Positions 24,399 to 34,590 of a stretch of DNA of 64,000 nt are shown one piece after another (positions within the stretch are counted from its first letter, which is position 1; every line of letters begins with the position of its first letter). Source of the stretch: Tridacna crocea (lineage: Eukaryota; Mollusca; Bivalvia; Cardiida; Cardiidae). A program made the translations under genes and the position numbers. The notes beneath the pieces were generated by a model, which worked only from the letters and a program-made list of their open reading frames with translations, was not told the DNA's origin and made no database searches. The stretch lies in the NCBI GenBank assembly GCA_943736015.1, contig OX031072.1, positions 9,327,501 through 9,391,500 of the forward strand, read 5' to 3'.

Positions 24399-24423
24399 CA
24401 CGTGATTATAAACGCCCCGCCCC
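24399..24423 (+). promoter_or_regulatory. Candidate core promoter of the DUF4430-like gene
   Basis: An E-box CACGTG (24399-24404) is followed by TATAAA (24407-24412) and a GC box, GCCCCGCCCC (24414-24423). This would place transcription start near 24437 and give a 5' UTR of about 150 nt before ATG 24590. The combination is rare in such AT-rich DNA. It is inference from motifs only. Confidence 0.45.
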
Positions 24424-24589
24424 TATCGGATTGAAATCACAGAATTCGCCGTTAAAAATGCCATTCGAACGTCGCATCTGGCACAAATCGGATTTTCTCT
24501 TTAAAAAGTTGGTTACTTATTTACGTATCACTACGTACAAAAGAACCTTCGAACTTAAAGAAAAAAACTTAACCAAAGTAAAGGGAAAA

Positions 24590-24697
24590 ATGCATTTGTC
24601 TAAGCTTAGTGTGTTCATTATTTTTTTCTATGCACTTTTGAGAAAATCGGTTGGTGATGAAGTCTCGACGAACGACAAAGGTGCAACAATGACAGTG
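24590..24697 (+). CDS. DUF4430-like gene, exon 1 (signal peptide)
   Basis: Encodes 36 residues: Lys5, a hydrophobic core (LSVFIIFFYALL), then a polar stretch. It ends GTG|GTAAGT at 24698, phase 0. The frame is open upstream as far as 24377, but that part would add a basic region before the signal peptide and would start upstream of the TATA box. Confidence 0.75.
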
Positions 24698-27600
24698 GTA
24701 AGTTAATTATGTCTTATGAAAAAAAAAAAAATTCTTCTTTATTAATTTGAGGATAACGAAAAACTAAACAACAACAGAGTCTTACACGTTGCATTTAAAA
24801 AGAAATGCTCGGTAAACAGGGGCTTTAATCCTTATCCTGCTGAATAAATAAAAAGAAATTTTCAATTCGATAGTAAAAACCTAAATATTAATATTTCAAA
24901 GTTATATCTTGTGGAATTATATCTCCTTATCGGACAGTGTAGATCAAGATCAGACTGCACGTTCTGTGCAGTCTGATCTTGATCTACACTGTCCTCTAAA
25001 GATCAGTGAGTTGCGCTTAGCAGCCTAAGGGTCAATTTATCTGCAAAAAAGCATCGACACATGTTAGCCTGCGCAGTCTATTTAGGCTGACATGAGTCTA
25101 AACCTGTTGCTTTTTGGTCAATGTTTTGCACATAAAAGGACCATTCTACTTCATGATTCTGCCAATTGTTAGGAAAGATGGATTGCATAGATCCATATCA
25201 TATGACTCGCAACACGCGAAAAGGGGCATTCGAATATTTGCGTAAAGTGTCTTCTCGTATCAACCTGCGCAACCTGAGCAGTCCGCGCAGGTTAGTCTGA
25301 GATGGTACTTTACGACTACATTAGATTTTGCGCTACATTAGACTTGTGCAAAACAAAACAAGAGGGCCAAGATGGCCCTGGATCGCTCACCTGAATTTTT
25401 GGGAGGACCATAGCCTTTTTTTTTTGAAACACTGGAAACAAAACCATTAATTTGCCAAGCAATTTTTAAAAGGTCACCTGTAAAAGTACTTTCAAAATCT
25501 GATTAGCAGTTTCAAAAAAGGAGAATTTTTATGAGTTTCTTAATTTCCGAACAGTGCAAGTAGCCCCCATTCACAAGAGCCATGTTTCTTGACCTATCAA
25601 AATTTCGCGAACAAATTTTAAAAAAGGCCATTCAAGGAATATTTCCGTGAAACAATTTTCAAATCTGACCAGCTGTTTCAGAGAAGAAGAATTTTCAAGA
25701 ATTTCTTCATTTCCATATAGTGCAAGTAGCCCCCATTCACCAGAGCAATGTTTCTCAACGAATCAAACTTTCACAAACAATTTTTGAAAAGGGTCACCCA
25801 AGGAATATCTCTGTGAAAATTTTCCAAAATCTGACCAGCCGTTTCAGAGAATGACCAGAGCCATGTTTCTTGATGAATCAAAATTTCATGAACGCTTTTT
25901 GAACACTTTTTTAAAAGGGTCACCAAAGGAACATCTCTGTGAAATTATTTCAAAATCTGATCAGCCGTTCTCGAGAAGAAAAATTTTTTATGAATTCTTT
26001 CATTTCCCTATAGCGCAAGTAGCCCCCATTCACCAGAGCCAGGTTTCTTGACATATCAGAATTTCACGGACAATTTTTGAAAAAGGTCATCCAAGGAACA
26101 TCTCTGTGAAATTATTTCAAAATCTGACCAGCGGTTTCGGAGAAGAAGAATTTTTAAGAATTTCTTCATTTCTGTATAGTGCAAGAAGCCCCAATTCACC
26201 AGAGCCATGTATCTTGACGGATCAAAATTTCGCTAACAGTTTTTGAAAAGGGTCACCAAAGGAACATCTCTGTGAAATTATTTTAAAATCTGGCCGGCAG
26301 TTTCTGAGAAGAAGAATTTTTAAGAATTTCTTAATTTCTGTATAGTGCAAGAAACCCCCATTCACCAGAGCCATATTCCTGGACGGATCAAAATTTCACG
26401 AACAAATTTTGAAAAGGGTCATCCAAGGAACATCTCTGTGAAATTATTTTAAAATCTGACCAGCGGTTTCAGAGAAGAAGAATTTTTAAGAATTTCTTCA
26501 TTTCTGTATAGTGCAAGAAGCCCCCATTCACCAGAGCCATGTTCCTCGACGGATCAAAATTTCGCGAACACTTTTTGAAAAGGGTCACCCAAGAAACATC
26601 TGTGTGAAATTATTTTAAAATCCGGCAAGCGGTTTCAGAGAAGAAGATTTTTAAAGAATTTCCTAAAAAAATCCATTTCGTTGCCATGGCAACCAGAGTT
26701 TTTCACGGAATCAAATCCTGTGAACATTTTTTAAAGAGGACCTCCCAAGGAACATTCCAGCCAAGTTTGGTCCAAATTTGCCCCGCGGTTTAGGAGGAGT
26801 TGATGTTTGAAGAATTGTTGACGACACACGACGCACTGATGCACGACGCACGACGGACACCGTGTGATCCTAAAAGCTCCCTTTGAGCACGTTGTGCTCA
26901 GGTGAGCTAAAAAAAATATAAGTGAAAGTATCGTATCCGATGAACCCGCGCGGATTTCACTAGTAACCAGTGGTTTATTTTTTTGTCTGTTCCCATGATG
27001 TTTTCCATCCTGTCAAAGGAAAAACTTTCCACTTGTGCGCCACATTGTATGACTGTGTAGTCTGCAAATGCTCTCAAATTTGGATTCAATATTTTCTCGC
27101 TAGGTAGAGGGTTAGGCCATTGCAAGTTTCTACGATAAAAAAGGAGCATAGGAAAAACAGCAGCAGTATTTTATTATTTAGTCATGTAGCCCATCTCTTT
27201 GTTATCTTTGATTTTACACGCTTTCTTTACTACCTTTCAGGTTTGGTTTATAAATAATCAAACTTCATCAAAAACCAAAAAAACGGCTATGATTTATAAG
27301 CCTTTAGTGCTTGTTCGTGTAAAAGCTGCACAGCGACTTAAAAAGTACCCTTGTTATATGAATTTAATCCCCAAATAAAAGCTCAACTATCTTCATATTC
27401 CTTCAATTATTAATATAAATAAGAAATGCGTTTTTTTTCCCACATTTTTCAATAATTCTGAGCATTTAGCAATACCATTCATCTAAGCTTGTGAACAGTG
27501 CATGTTTGATATGCAAAGTCTGGATTTGACAATTAAAAGGGAAAGATGCATCATAAGTAAATCTATGTCTTAAGTACTGCACGAATCAAAATCAAGATTT

Positions 27601-30600
27601 TATCCAATATCGCTTATTCAAAAATGGATAAAAAGTTAAGGTTACAAAGGCTCTCCTTGCTTCAGTCCAATTGATTTCTTAGACAGTTTAATATGTGCCT
27701 GAACTTCATTATAAAATGCATTTGATGATATTTGACCTTATGATTTTGGTCCTAACATCCAAATAATTGTTAAAGATTACCTGTCATTGCATTTCATTAT
27801 CTATGATTTCAAAATATATATAAACAAGCTAAACTGTGTGAAATATTTATCCATGGTCACGGTGAGCCTATCCTAATATAGAAATTGGGCGAATATGGGC
27901 GAGAAAACCTGGCCATATAAACTTACAATACTGGGTCGATTTTCTAGTTCTTTCTCAAATTTTTCAAAAAATTTTTTTCAGTAATTTATTTTTTTCTCCT
28001 TTATTGTTCTTCAGGAAAATGGAAACCCCTTTTCGCAGTCATCAAATGAGTACGAGGATTCTGAATCCTCTACAATGAAAGTCGAAGCGTCTGTTGATGA
28101 TACAGACTCGTTTGACATCAGTCAGCAAGACGAAATGTACACACTTTTACAAGATACTGATGAAAATCTGGTTGATGAAGACGCTTTGACAGGAGTACAA
28201 GCACAACAAAAGGATGCACAAACGAGAAACCTATATAATCTACACAAAAGATTCATGTTCCTGGTAAGCATCATCTGTACATTTAATTTTTCATCAAACC
28301 ACAAAATTTCGAACTAGTCAAAATTGAAAGCATTTGGACACAACAAAATAAAAATGTCAATCAAAAATTAAAATCTGATTTGGAAAGGGAAAAAAAGCAG
28401 TAAAAAAAAGGAGAAAATGCTGGTAACCAGCATTTTCTCCTTTCCCCACAGTGTTTTCTAAAGCCTTCTCTCTCGGGGGCATTAAAATTCGTCAATGCGT
28501 AAAGGGTTACAATGAAAGTACAATGTAGTAGCATGCTAAAAATCAGATAAGAATAATATAATTGAATCTGTCTATGAGAGTGTAGAAAACTTTTTGGACA
28601 AAGCATAAAATGCTAGTTCCCAGCATTTTTTCCCCTTTATTCAACAGCGGCCTTTCTCATGGTAGTAAAACACAAACTCTTTTGGTGAAGTTTTAGGTAA
28701 TTGTAGAAGCACTGAAACATTTGAGTATCTCCATGAGAGTGTCCCCATGTCGCTAGAGTTCAGTGGGCGTGGCTACCTGAAATGCAATTCTCTGACGCGT
28801 CATTCACATGATGACCAATCGAATACTTATTGTTATGGCTTTTAAAAACTTTTTTACTAACCTCTCAAAGACAAATCCTGTTTTGTTTCACATAGTTATT
28901 CGCTAGCAAATGCTTTCTATATCAACTAGTCTGAAATTGTGTTGTCCGAGAAAGTGTTACTTCAAAGTAAAGTCACATATATGCTACGTTTGATTCAGTC
29001 AGATCTTGACTTATCTTGTTTGTAATTGATAAAAAAAATATCGCCTGCATATCTAGAATTAACGGATCTTTGACCGAAGGCTTGCTGCGATCTAAAGATG
29101 TCAGTGTTCTTTTAAGAATATTGTCGGTCAAAATCCGATTAAAGACTGTGTAAATAATAAAAGTCGGTAGACAAGATGCATCATCAGTTGTAATCCCCAT
29201 TTACAAAGACCTGGTAGACAGGAAACTGTTGACGCTAGGCGAGCTATGTACATTTTAGGTAATTCTGTACATATGGACAATTTCTTTTGATAACGATGAT
29301 GTATTTCCGGTTATTTCTGTGAAATTAACAAGCCAAAATGTTTGCAACTGTGTTTCTCTCTGACTATTGTGGCGGCATTACGAATGGCTCCCTACTAGAT
29401 CACATCATCTTTCGCCAAAATATCGTACATACCTATTTGATTTGGACATTCTGGCTTTAAGATGGTAATTAGTACGGGGAATTTCAAAATAAGATATGCG
29501 TTTATTCAAAATAATGCTAAACGGTACGTTTTATTCAGCAATGGTTTGCTAGCATATACATGTAATCTATGTACCAGTTATTTATAAACACAGTCCCTAT
29601 AGGCCCGGGAAATAGGTCCAGTATAAGCTCAGCTTGGAGAGAGCATTTTTTTGCGTAAAGCCTGTGAAAATCCCTGCACAAATTACGTTTTTTTTTTTGT
29701 ATTTAGTATCTGTTAAAAAAAAAAAAACACACATTTGCAATAAACAAGGATATTTTCGAAAGCACTTTTCCGGTTTTAAATTGTTGCAATCTTCAGATTA
29801 AAGGCATGATTTCTCCACAGCCATTTTCCGTTTGCTTCTTTTTAGCGGGTGATTCTTGATCTATGCGCACCGCAAGTCAGCGGACAGGTCAATCTCTGAA
29901 GAATATGACATGAGCAAGGCACTAACTCAAGTGTTAGGACATCTAATGCCCTGTATCAAGACTTTTCAACACCACCTTATATAAAGTCGACAGCTTTGAC
30001 AGCTGAAAATACAATATACAGTCAGAGAAATTTCAAAGCAAGCGGACTATGTATATCTGGGTCCGCAATTTTAAGTGTCATTTTCATCATTGGTCCTAAA
30101 ACGATTGAGAACCAGATTCAGTCAACGTTATAACGCCGCAAAAACCAAACATCTGATTGAAAGCTGTGACTGTACAGGGAGCAAAAGATCTTTATGCAAT
30201 AGAAAATGGAAGGGACACCTATGGCATTACTTCGATGTAACAATTGAACAGCAAATCTTAAAGTTAAATTTCTTTGAGAGTGAAACAGGACGACAGTCTG
30301 AATGTCAGTTAAAATTACTGAACTACTTTTAATGGAAGCATTATTTTTGTGTTGGCCCTGACACGCCTGAACTTTTTCGGTTTCAGATCAGAGTCCGTAT
30401 TCACCAATCATTCTTAAGAACACTCTTAGTCTTAGTCTTCAAAATTTAGTCAATGTGAAAGTAACAGAACTTCAGATTGGCCAAACCATTTGGTTTAGCC
30501 AATCAGAAGTTCTGTTACTTTCACAGTCAGACAATCTTGAAGAATAAAACAAAATTTTGTTTCTTAAGAATGGTTGGTGAATACGGACCCAGAGCTGTCG

Positions 30601-31460
30601 TAGAGTAATCAGGCTGAAAATAGTACTTCAAAGCTTCCTAGAATAATAACTGATATTATTATATGAGTATGATTTTGCAGAACCTCAAGCTATCATTGAA
30701 CGTGAACATGGAAGGAGGAGCAAGGCGGCGATATGAATTAACATTACCGATTCCTCAGATTTTAGCTGTAATGGATGCTTTCGTTCAAGCCGCCTTCAGT
30801 CTTAAAGACGCTTATCCAAACTCACGAAACCCGTTTAACCTGTCTCTCAGATACAAAGACGGTGGTTGTCTACAGGTTGTGAAGGCTTTTGGGCTGAAGA
30901 CCGATGAAAATCACGCTTGGATTATAAACATTTCAGGATATCAAGGAAAGGTGGGTAACCCGCTTCTTATTATCATACCCAGCATCTAAATACGGCCATG
31001 TAACAATACGACGATTTGCTAAGAGTAAAAGACCAATGAAATGACAATCACCACAAAAATGTTCATTTGATAACTTATTTTAGATACACTAATTTATTCA
31101 TACCTATTACCAATTTCTTTGCACTATTTTGTTACCCTGCCTTTTCTCTGTAATGTTCTCATCTGAGCACGCAAATCTGCAAACCAAATTCTTCTCAAGT
31201 TAGGCCTTTTTCTTAAGGCAATCCATATCACGCCTGTTTCTTACAGGGACACAGCTGTCGCAAGACAATATAGATTCTTTTTACTGGTTTAAAGGTTTAG
31301 AGTATTTCACCTGATTTGAACAAGTTCTTATCGCACACGTCTTTTGTCATTCCAGGAGGTATACCGGGGACTATGTTTACCAAACAGACACGAGGTTAAA
31401 GTTGGTCCATTCTTCGAAATTGCGCTCATCTACACAAGCTTGAATGATACACAGCTTTAG
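24590..31460 (+). CDS. Secreted protein with a DUF4430-like (transcobalamin C-terminal-like) domain, four exons
   Basis: Coding exons are 24590-24697, 28015-28263, 30681-30950 and 31356-31460. All junctions are phase 0 with GT-AG borders, and the joined frame is open for 243 residues. Residues 1-22 form a signal peptide (MHLSKLSVFIIFFYALLRKS). Residues 37-119 are an acidic, Ser/Gln-rich linker. Residues 120-243 resemble DUF4430: a beta strand (LKLSLNVNM), a helix with AVMDAFVQAA, NPFNLSLRYKDGG, a WIINI strand (W199) and a closing FFEIALIYTS strand. In transcobalamin and intrinsic factor this fold caps bound cobalamin; here the large alpha-barrel half is absent, so vitamin binding should not be assumed. 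Cys182 and Cys216 could pair. The start was chosen because the signal peptide follows it and the upstream in-frame ATG (24377) precedes the TATA candidate. The domain call is by eye; the gene structure is stronger than the domain name. Confidence 0.8.
24826..25036 (+). mobile_element. H-family TTAA-bounded foldback element
   Basis: The left end TTAATCCTTATCCTGCTGAA is the inverse of the right end CGCTTAGCAGCCTAAGGGTC(AA). The centre is a perfect palindrome, AGATCAAGATCAGACTGCAC and its mirror around GTTCTG (24940-24996). It lies in intron 1 of the DUF4430-like gene. Confidence 0.7.
25036..25205 (+). repeat. E-family element
   Basis: TCTGCAAAAAAGCATCGACA, then the TAGCCTGCGCAGTC..AGGCTGACA inverted core, then the TGGATTGCATAGATCCATAT tail. 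Confidence 0.55.
25206..25350 (+). mobile_element. D-family element, 5' part, truncated by a J element
   Basis: CTCGCAACACGCGAAAAGGG then CCTGCGCAACCTGAG..GTCCGCGCAGG. It stops at GTGCAAAACAAAACAAGAGG. Confidence 0.55.
25352..26911 (+). mobile_element. J element with 160-165 bp tandem array, in intron 1 of the DUF4430-like gene
   Basis: Head ACAAGAGGGCCAAGATGGCC, then GATCGCTCACCTGA. About seven units share TTCACCAGAGCCATG and ACATCTCTGTGAAATTATTT. The tail has GTTGCCATGGCAACC, ACGACGCACGACGGACACCG, hairpin GAGCACGTTGTGCTC and AGGTGAGCTAAAA. Confidence 0.78.
26975..27117 (-). mobile_element. Family A right half
   Basis: CCCATGATGTTTTCCATCCT through CTGCAAATGCTCTCAAATTT to GGTAGAGGGTTAGG. 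The left half and hairpin arm are missing. Confidence 0.55.
27241..27378 (+). CDS. Possible alternative terminal exon inside intron 1 of the DUF4430-like gene
   Basis: A strong polypyrimidine tract and acceptor (TTTACTACCTTTCAG) end at 27240. From 27241 the phase-0 frame left by exon 1 is open for 45 codons and stops at TAA 27376. AATAAA (27374-27379) overlaps the stop. Joined to exon 1 it would give a short secreted, Lys-rich peptide. The first residues, VWFINN, also recall a homeodomain helix 3 starting exactly after a 46/47 intron, but the rest does not match. Unproven. Confidence 0.25.
   Translation, partial: VWFINNQTSSKTKKTAMIYKPLVLVRVKAAQRLKKYPCYMNLIPK
28015..28263 (+). CDS. DUF4430-like gene, exon 2 (acidic linker)
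   Basis: The acceptor is TTATTGTTCTTCAG and the donor is CTG|GTAAGC. It encodes 83 residues, mostly Asp, Glu, Ser, Gln and Thr, with no cysteine, and ends in a more basic, aromatic stretch (NLYNLHKRFMFL). A family A MITE begins 20 bp into the following intron, at 28283. Confidence 0.78.
28283..28509 (+). mobile_element. Family A MITE, copy A18, next to a splice donor
   Basis: TTAA at 28283, right end GTAAAGGGTTAC. The hairpin is shortened on the left (AAAAAAAAGGAGAAAATGC). It starts 20 bp after the exon 2 donor of the DUF4430-like gene. Confidence 0.8.
28576..28962. mobile_element. Decayed family A pieces in intron 2
   Basis: A worn hairpin at 28582-28650 (TAAAATGCTAGTTCCCAGCA) and a minus-sense right end at 28890-28955 (CTAGCAAATGCTTTCTATAT). 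Confidence 0.4.
29500..29960 (-). repeat. R-family pieces
   Basis: GGTACGTTTTATTCAGCAAT and GAAGAATATGACATGAGCAA match R phrases in reverse. Confidence 0.35.
30391..30590. repeat. G-family foldback, complete
   Basis: Ends AGTCCGTATTCACCAATCAT and complement, flanked by CAG on both sides. Arms meet at CCAAACCATTTGGTTTAGCC. Confidence 0.88.
30681..30950 (+). CDS. DUF4430-like gene, exon 3 (domain core)
   Basis: The acceptor is GATTTTGCAG and the donor AAG|GTGGGT. The 90 residues carry most of the domain: strand, PIPQILAVMDAFVQAAF helix, NPFNLSLRYKDGGCLQVV strand pair, and HAWIINISG. A G-family foldback ends 91 bp upstream, at 30590. Confidence 0.82.
31356..31460 (+). CDS. DUF4430-like gene, terminal exon 4
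   Basis: The acceptor TTGTCATTCCAG ends at 31355. The 34 residues (EVYRGLCLPNRHEVKVG, then FFEIALIYTSLNDTQL) supply the last two strands expected of the domain and end at TAG 31458. A poly(A) signal follows 234 bp later. Confidence 0.8.
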   Translation, partial: EVYRGLCLPNRHEVKVGPFFEIALIYTSLNDTQL

Positions 31461-31693
31461 GAAAATCAGCGCTGACTATACATGGATTTCTTCTGAAACA
31501 GAGAACCTCATCAATATCGAATTATATGTATATATTTCACTTAACCTTTCATTTGATCTTTCGAACTCTTGTTTCAGTACTTTACGATCTTCGTCTTTAG
31601 TGATTATAGCGACTGCTGTAGAAAGTATGATAAAAGATTATTTCTGTGAAATTTAAAGAAAAATATCATTGATACAATTATGACCAAAAGAAA

Positions 31694-31699
31694 AATAAA
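31694..31699 (+). other. Candidate poly(A) signal of the DUF4430-like gene
   Basis: This AATAAA is the first good signal I see after the stop at 31460, 234 bp downstream and in AT-rich sequence. Confidence 0.45.
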
Positions 31700-32039
31700 T
31701 GGGCACAAAATATGGCAGCATTTCTTGTGTCCCTCACGAACCTTTGCAAGTCCGTTCGGTTGACCATTTTATTTCATGCTTTCCGGTGGGATATCGAGAA
31801 ATAGCAGTGAAAATATTTTTCGATCTTACACTGGTACCACCTGCGAAAATACCGATTTTCACGTTCTTGTTGCCTAGGTAAATTGCGCGTGCCTAACATC
31901 CAGATGGGAAATATGACGTCATATACCTTACATTTCTCGCGCTTGACGTAACTTTGCTATGCGGGAGGGGTACGCTACGGGGAATGAGGGAAAAGAATTG
32001 TACTGAATTTTGATAAAGCTCCTCCCAGAAAGGGTTAAA

Positions 32040-32222
32040 AGCATAAAATAAATAGAATATTTGTTTTTTCGGTGAAAGATCGAAATTTATTTCATCGAGT
32101 GAACACCATCAGTAATATTTTCACTCGTGGCAGCCACGAGTGAAAATATTACCGATGGTGTTCACTCGATGAAATAAATTTCGATCTTTCACCGAAAAAA
32201 ACAAATATCCTCTATTTATTAC
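32040..32222. repeat. Long near-perfect solitary palindrome
   Basis: Arms of about 80 bp: GATCGAAATTTATTTCATCG, AGTGAACACCATC and TATTTTCACTCGTGGC on the left, all mirrored on the right; the centre is GTGGCAGCCAC. I see no other copy here. Confidence 0.75.
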
Positions 32223-32572
32223 ACCATCTTGCATCAAGACCTTACGTCTATAAGAAGCATTGTGGGAATATGAGCAATTGCCAATTTCCACGCTATTATT
32301 TCAGTGTAATTTTGATACAGCTATTTTCTTTTACTCCGAGACGCTTCCCCTTCGCATCATGTGACTTGTACAGCTCTACACAGAGTTTGTCTATAAGTGG
32401 CCTTTTCATTTAGTTATTTACCCAATATTGTCATGTTGTTATGTATGATACCGAAGAAGAGGGCTGTTGCAAACAAAGTGGAAAAGGCAAATATTGTAGA
32501 AAATCAGCATTTCATCGATCTCGCTCAACATCGTTTTATCGCCATAGGACATTCCACCAGTTGAGTCACATT

Positions 32573-32643
32573 TCGTCGGTTTGCTCCCAAAACCTCGTAA
32601 CTACAACTTGTTTCAAGCGAGGTTTTGGAAGCAAACCGACGAT
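32573..32643. repeat. F-family palindrome
   Basis: CGTCGGTTTGCTCCCAAAAC pairs with GTTTTGGAAGCAAACCGACG. T-to-G/C changes are compensated in both arms. Confidence 0.8.
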
Positions 32644-32707
32644 TTGATGTGTCACCTGCAAATGCTTTCAACCTAAACAAGACCAGGATGTTCTCTTCTG
32701 GTATTGG

Positions 32708-32978
32708 CCTAGAAACGCGAAAAGGTGCTGTCGGACATTTGTGTAGTGTCACGAGTGTCGGTTCAGCCAGCGCAGTCCACGCAGGCTAATCTTGGTAAAC
32801 CGAGACGGCATTTTACGGCTATATTAGATTTTGTCCTGCAGTAGACTTGCACAAAACAGGAAATTGCATGAAAACGGAAAATGTCGCTTCGGATTAGTCA
32901 GCGCAGAAGGCGCAGACTGATTCGCAACTTCACCTTCCGCAAATGTCCCAATGCCCCTGTTCGCGTGATGCATGCCAT
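32708..32978. mobile_element. D-family foldback element, diverged
   Basis: AACGCGAAAAGGTGCTGTCG at the left and CCCAATGCCCCTGTTCGCGT at the right, with two GCGCAG-type inner palindromes. Confidence 0.65.
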
Positions 32979-33650
32979 TTAAACTATCGTGACCAATAAC
33001 CTTCAATTAAACTTTTTTCTCTTGCTAAAGACACTTGATTATTATTTACGATACAGCAACGGAGCTTTTTATACATGTGGTTCAGAAAGTACATGTAGTC
33101 AACGGTATAACAACACCTCTATACAGATGTTATATCTATATAGATGGGATGTATGGTATCAGACATGTCAGGCACTTGTGGGTATAGTACAGATAACTGT
33201 AATAAGGCGATGTTACTTTTTGACTGGTCGCCTCTGGTTACAGAGACGATCAAGACAAAAGCAGGGCGATAGAATTATATTCACGAGTTTGTCTGATAAA
33301 GAGCTATACCCTCTGAAGCTTCAACTAGCACCAATGAAGTGCTACAACGGGAGTTCTACTAATAATGATAGACCGCCATTTTCTCATTATTGCATTGGCC
33401 ATGGCTCCTTTATTCCATTAATGAGTCTCTTTGGCAATTCAAACTCTTGGCAAGCTGAAGGCCAGTTGTTATGCCTATGCAGCCCGTATAGATTAGGATC
33501 ACACTGCACAATACGTGCAGTATTGTCTTTATTCTGTACAGTCTGATATTTTTTTATGAGAGGTCACAGTCAAACGCTATCTCGACTGTATATTTAGATG
33601 AACTTAAAACATGAAAAAAAAACCAACAAATGACAAAGAGATTCCTCGCT
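32979..33650. other. Unassigned stretch with a 185-codon open frame
   Basis: The plus frame 32989-33546 is open, but the product has no recognisable domain. It lacks splice signals and a credible start context, and its end reads into a palindromic repeat-like CACAATACGTGCAG. I do not call it a gene. Confidence 0.3.
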
Positions 33651-33862
33651 TAACTCTTTGCCACACAATTTCGTCTTTTAACGACCCAAGTGCTTCTATA
33701 TATGATAAGTTGATATTAATACAAAGGGGATGTTCACACTGATAGTGTAGGAAGCATCGTTGGCAAAAGAGGAATTGTTTGTTGCAAGCAATCTCTCTTT
33801 TTTCCGGGGCTTTCAAAGGCTGGCTTTCCATAAAACTAGGGATTGTAGGGTAAAAATTAAGT
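33651..33862 (-). mobile_element. Family A/B-like MITE, strongly diverged
   Basis: GCTTAACTCTTTGCCACACA left end, GGGATTGTAGGGTAAAAATT right end. The hairpin is replaced by GGAATTGTTTGTTGCAAGCA, closer to family B. Confidence 0.5.
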
Positions 33863-34189
33863 GGATCAGCTAAGGCAAAGTTCCGTTACCCCTTATATGT
33901 TTGGTTTTGTCTTATTAGACCTTTGTTTCACGTTCGCAGTGGTATGATGGACTGCTGTCTTTCCGTAATTATAACAACTTTGACACTTTATAGATGTTAT
34001 CATAATATTTCAGCACCAAGAGGCCAATCCTACCATAAACAATTTAAATTACTTTCTTTCCAACTAATTTAAGTGCCAAAATGTGTGACCGCATACACTA
34101 TAGTACAACAGTGATATAATGTGTTATCTCGTAAGGGTAAGATCGGAAAGATGTCCGACAGAAATGTACGAGCCGAGTTTTGAGACAAG

Positions 34190-34590
34190 GGGGCTTAATG
34201 TACCGGCAAAAGGTATCGACCAGATCAGCCTGCGCAGTCCGCATAGGCTAACCTAGGTCGAAAGTGCTTGCTTAACCCTTTCCCAAACGAAAAACTTTTG
34301 GACTAGACCAAACTGAAAGCATTTGCAGACGACAATTCAACTCTTGCTGAAAAGATGATTTCTGTCTATGATAGGGTAGAAAATATTGTGGGAAAAGGAG
34401 AAAATGCTGGTTACCAGCATTTTCTCTTTTTCCCACAATGTTTATAAAAGGCTACTATTCCAGACCCGTAACAACCAGGAATTGTTTGGGAAAGGGTTAA
34501 GGTCGTTTTTACCATGTCCAAGGACTGGACTACCTCATGATTAAGTCGGTTGTTTGACGAAATGGATTATGGATCTTTGATTAAAAATGG
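34190..34590 (+). repeat. E-family element split by MITE A19
   Basis: GTACCGGCAAAAGGTATCGA and GCCTGCGCAGTCCGC to 34271; the family tail (CCATGTCCAAGGACTGGACT, ATGGATTATGGATC) resumes after 34500. Confidence 0.6.
34272..34500 (+). mobile_element. Family A MITE, copy A19, nested in an E element
   Basis: Perfect TTAA at both ends and GGGAAAGGG right end. The flanking E sequence continues across the insertion, proving the boundaries. Confidence 0.93.

Noticed and set aside
27241-27300. Second homeobox (helix 3 VWFINNQ) in the DUF4430-like intron
   Set aside because: Only V, W, F and N match; helix 1 and 2 exons are not found and the basic residues are misplaced.
32989-33546. 185-codon open frame, the longest in the window
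   Set aside because: No domain, no splice sites or promoter, low-complexity ends; length alone is not enough in 64 kb.
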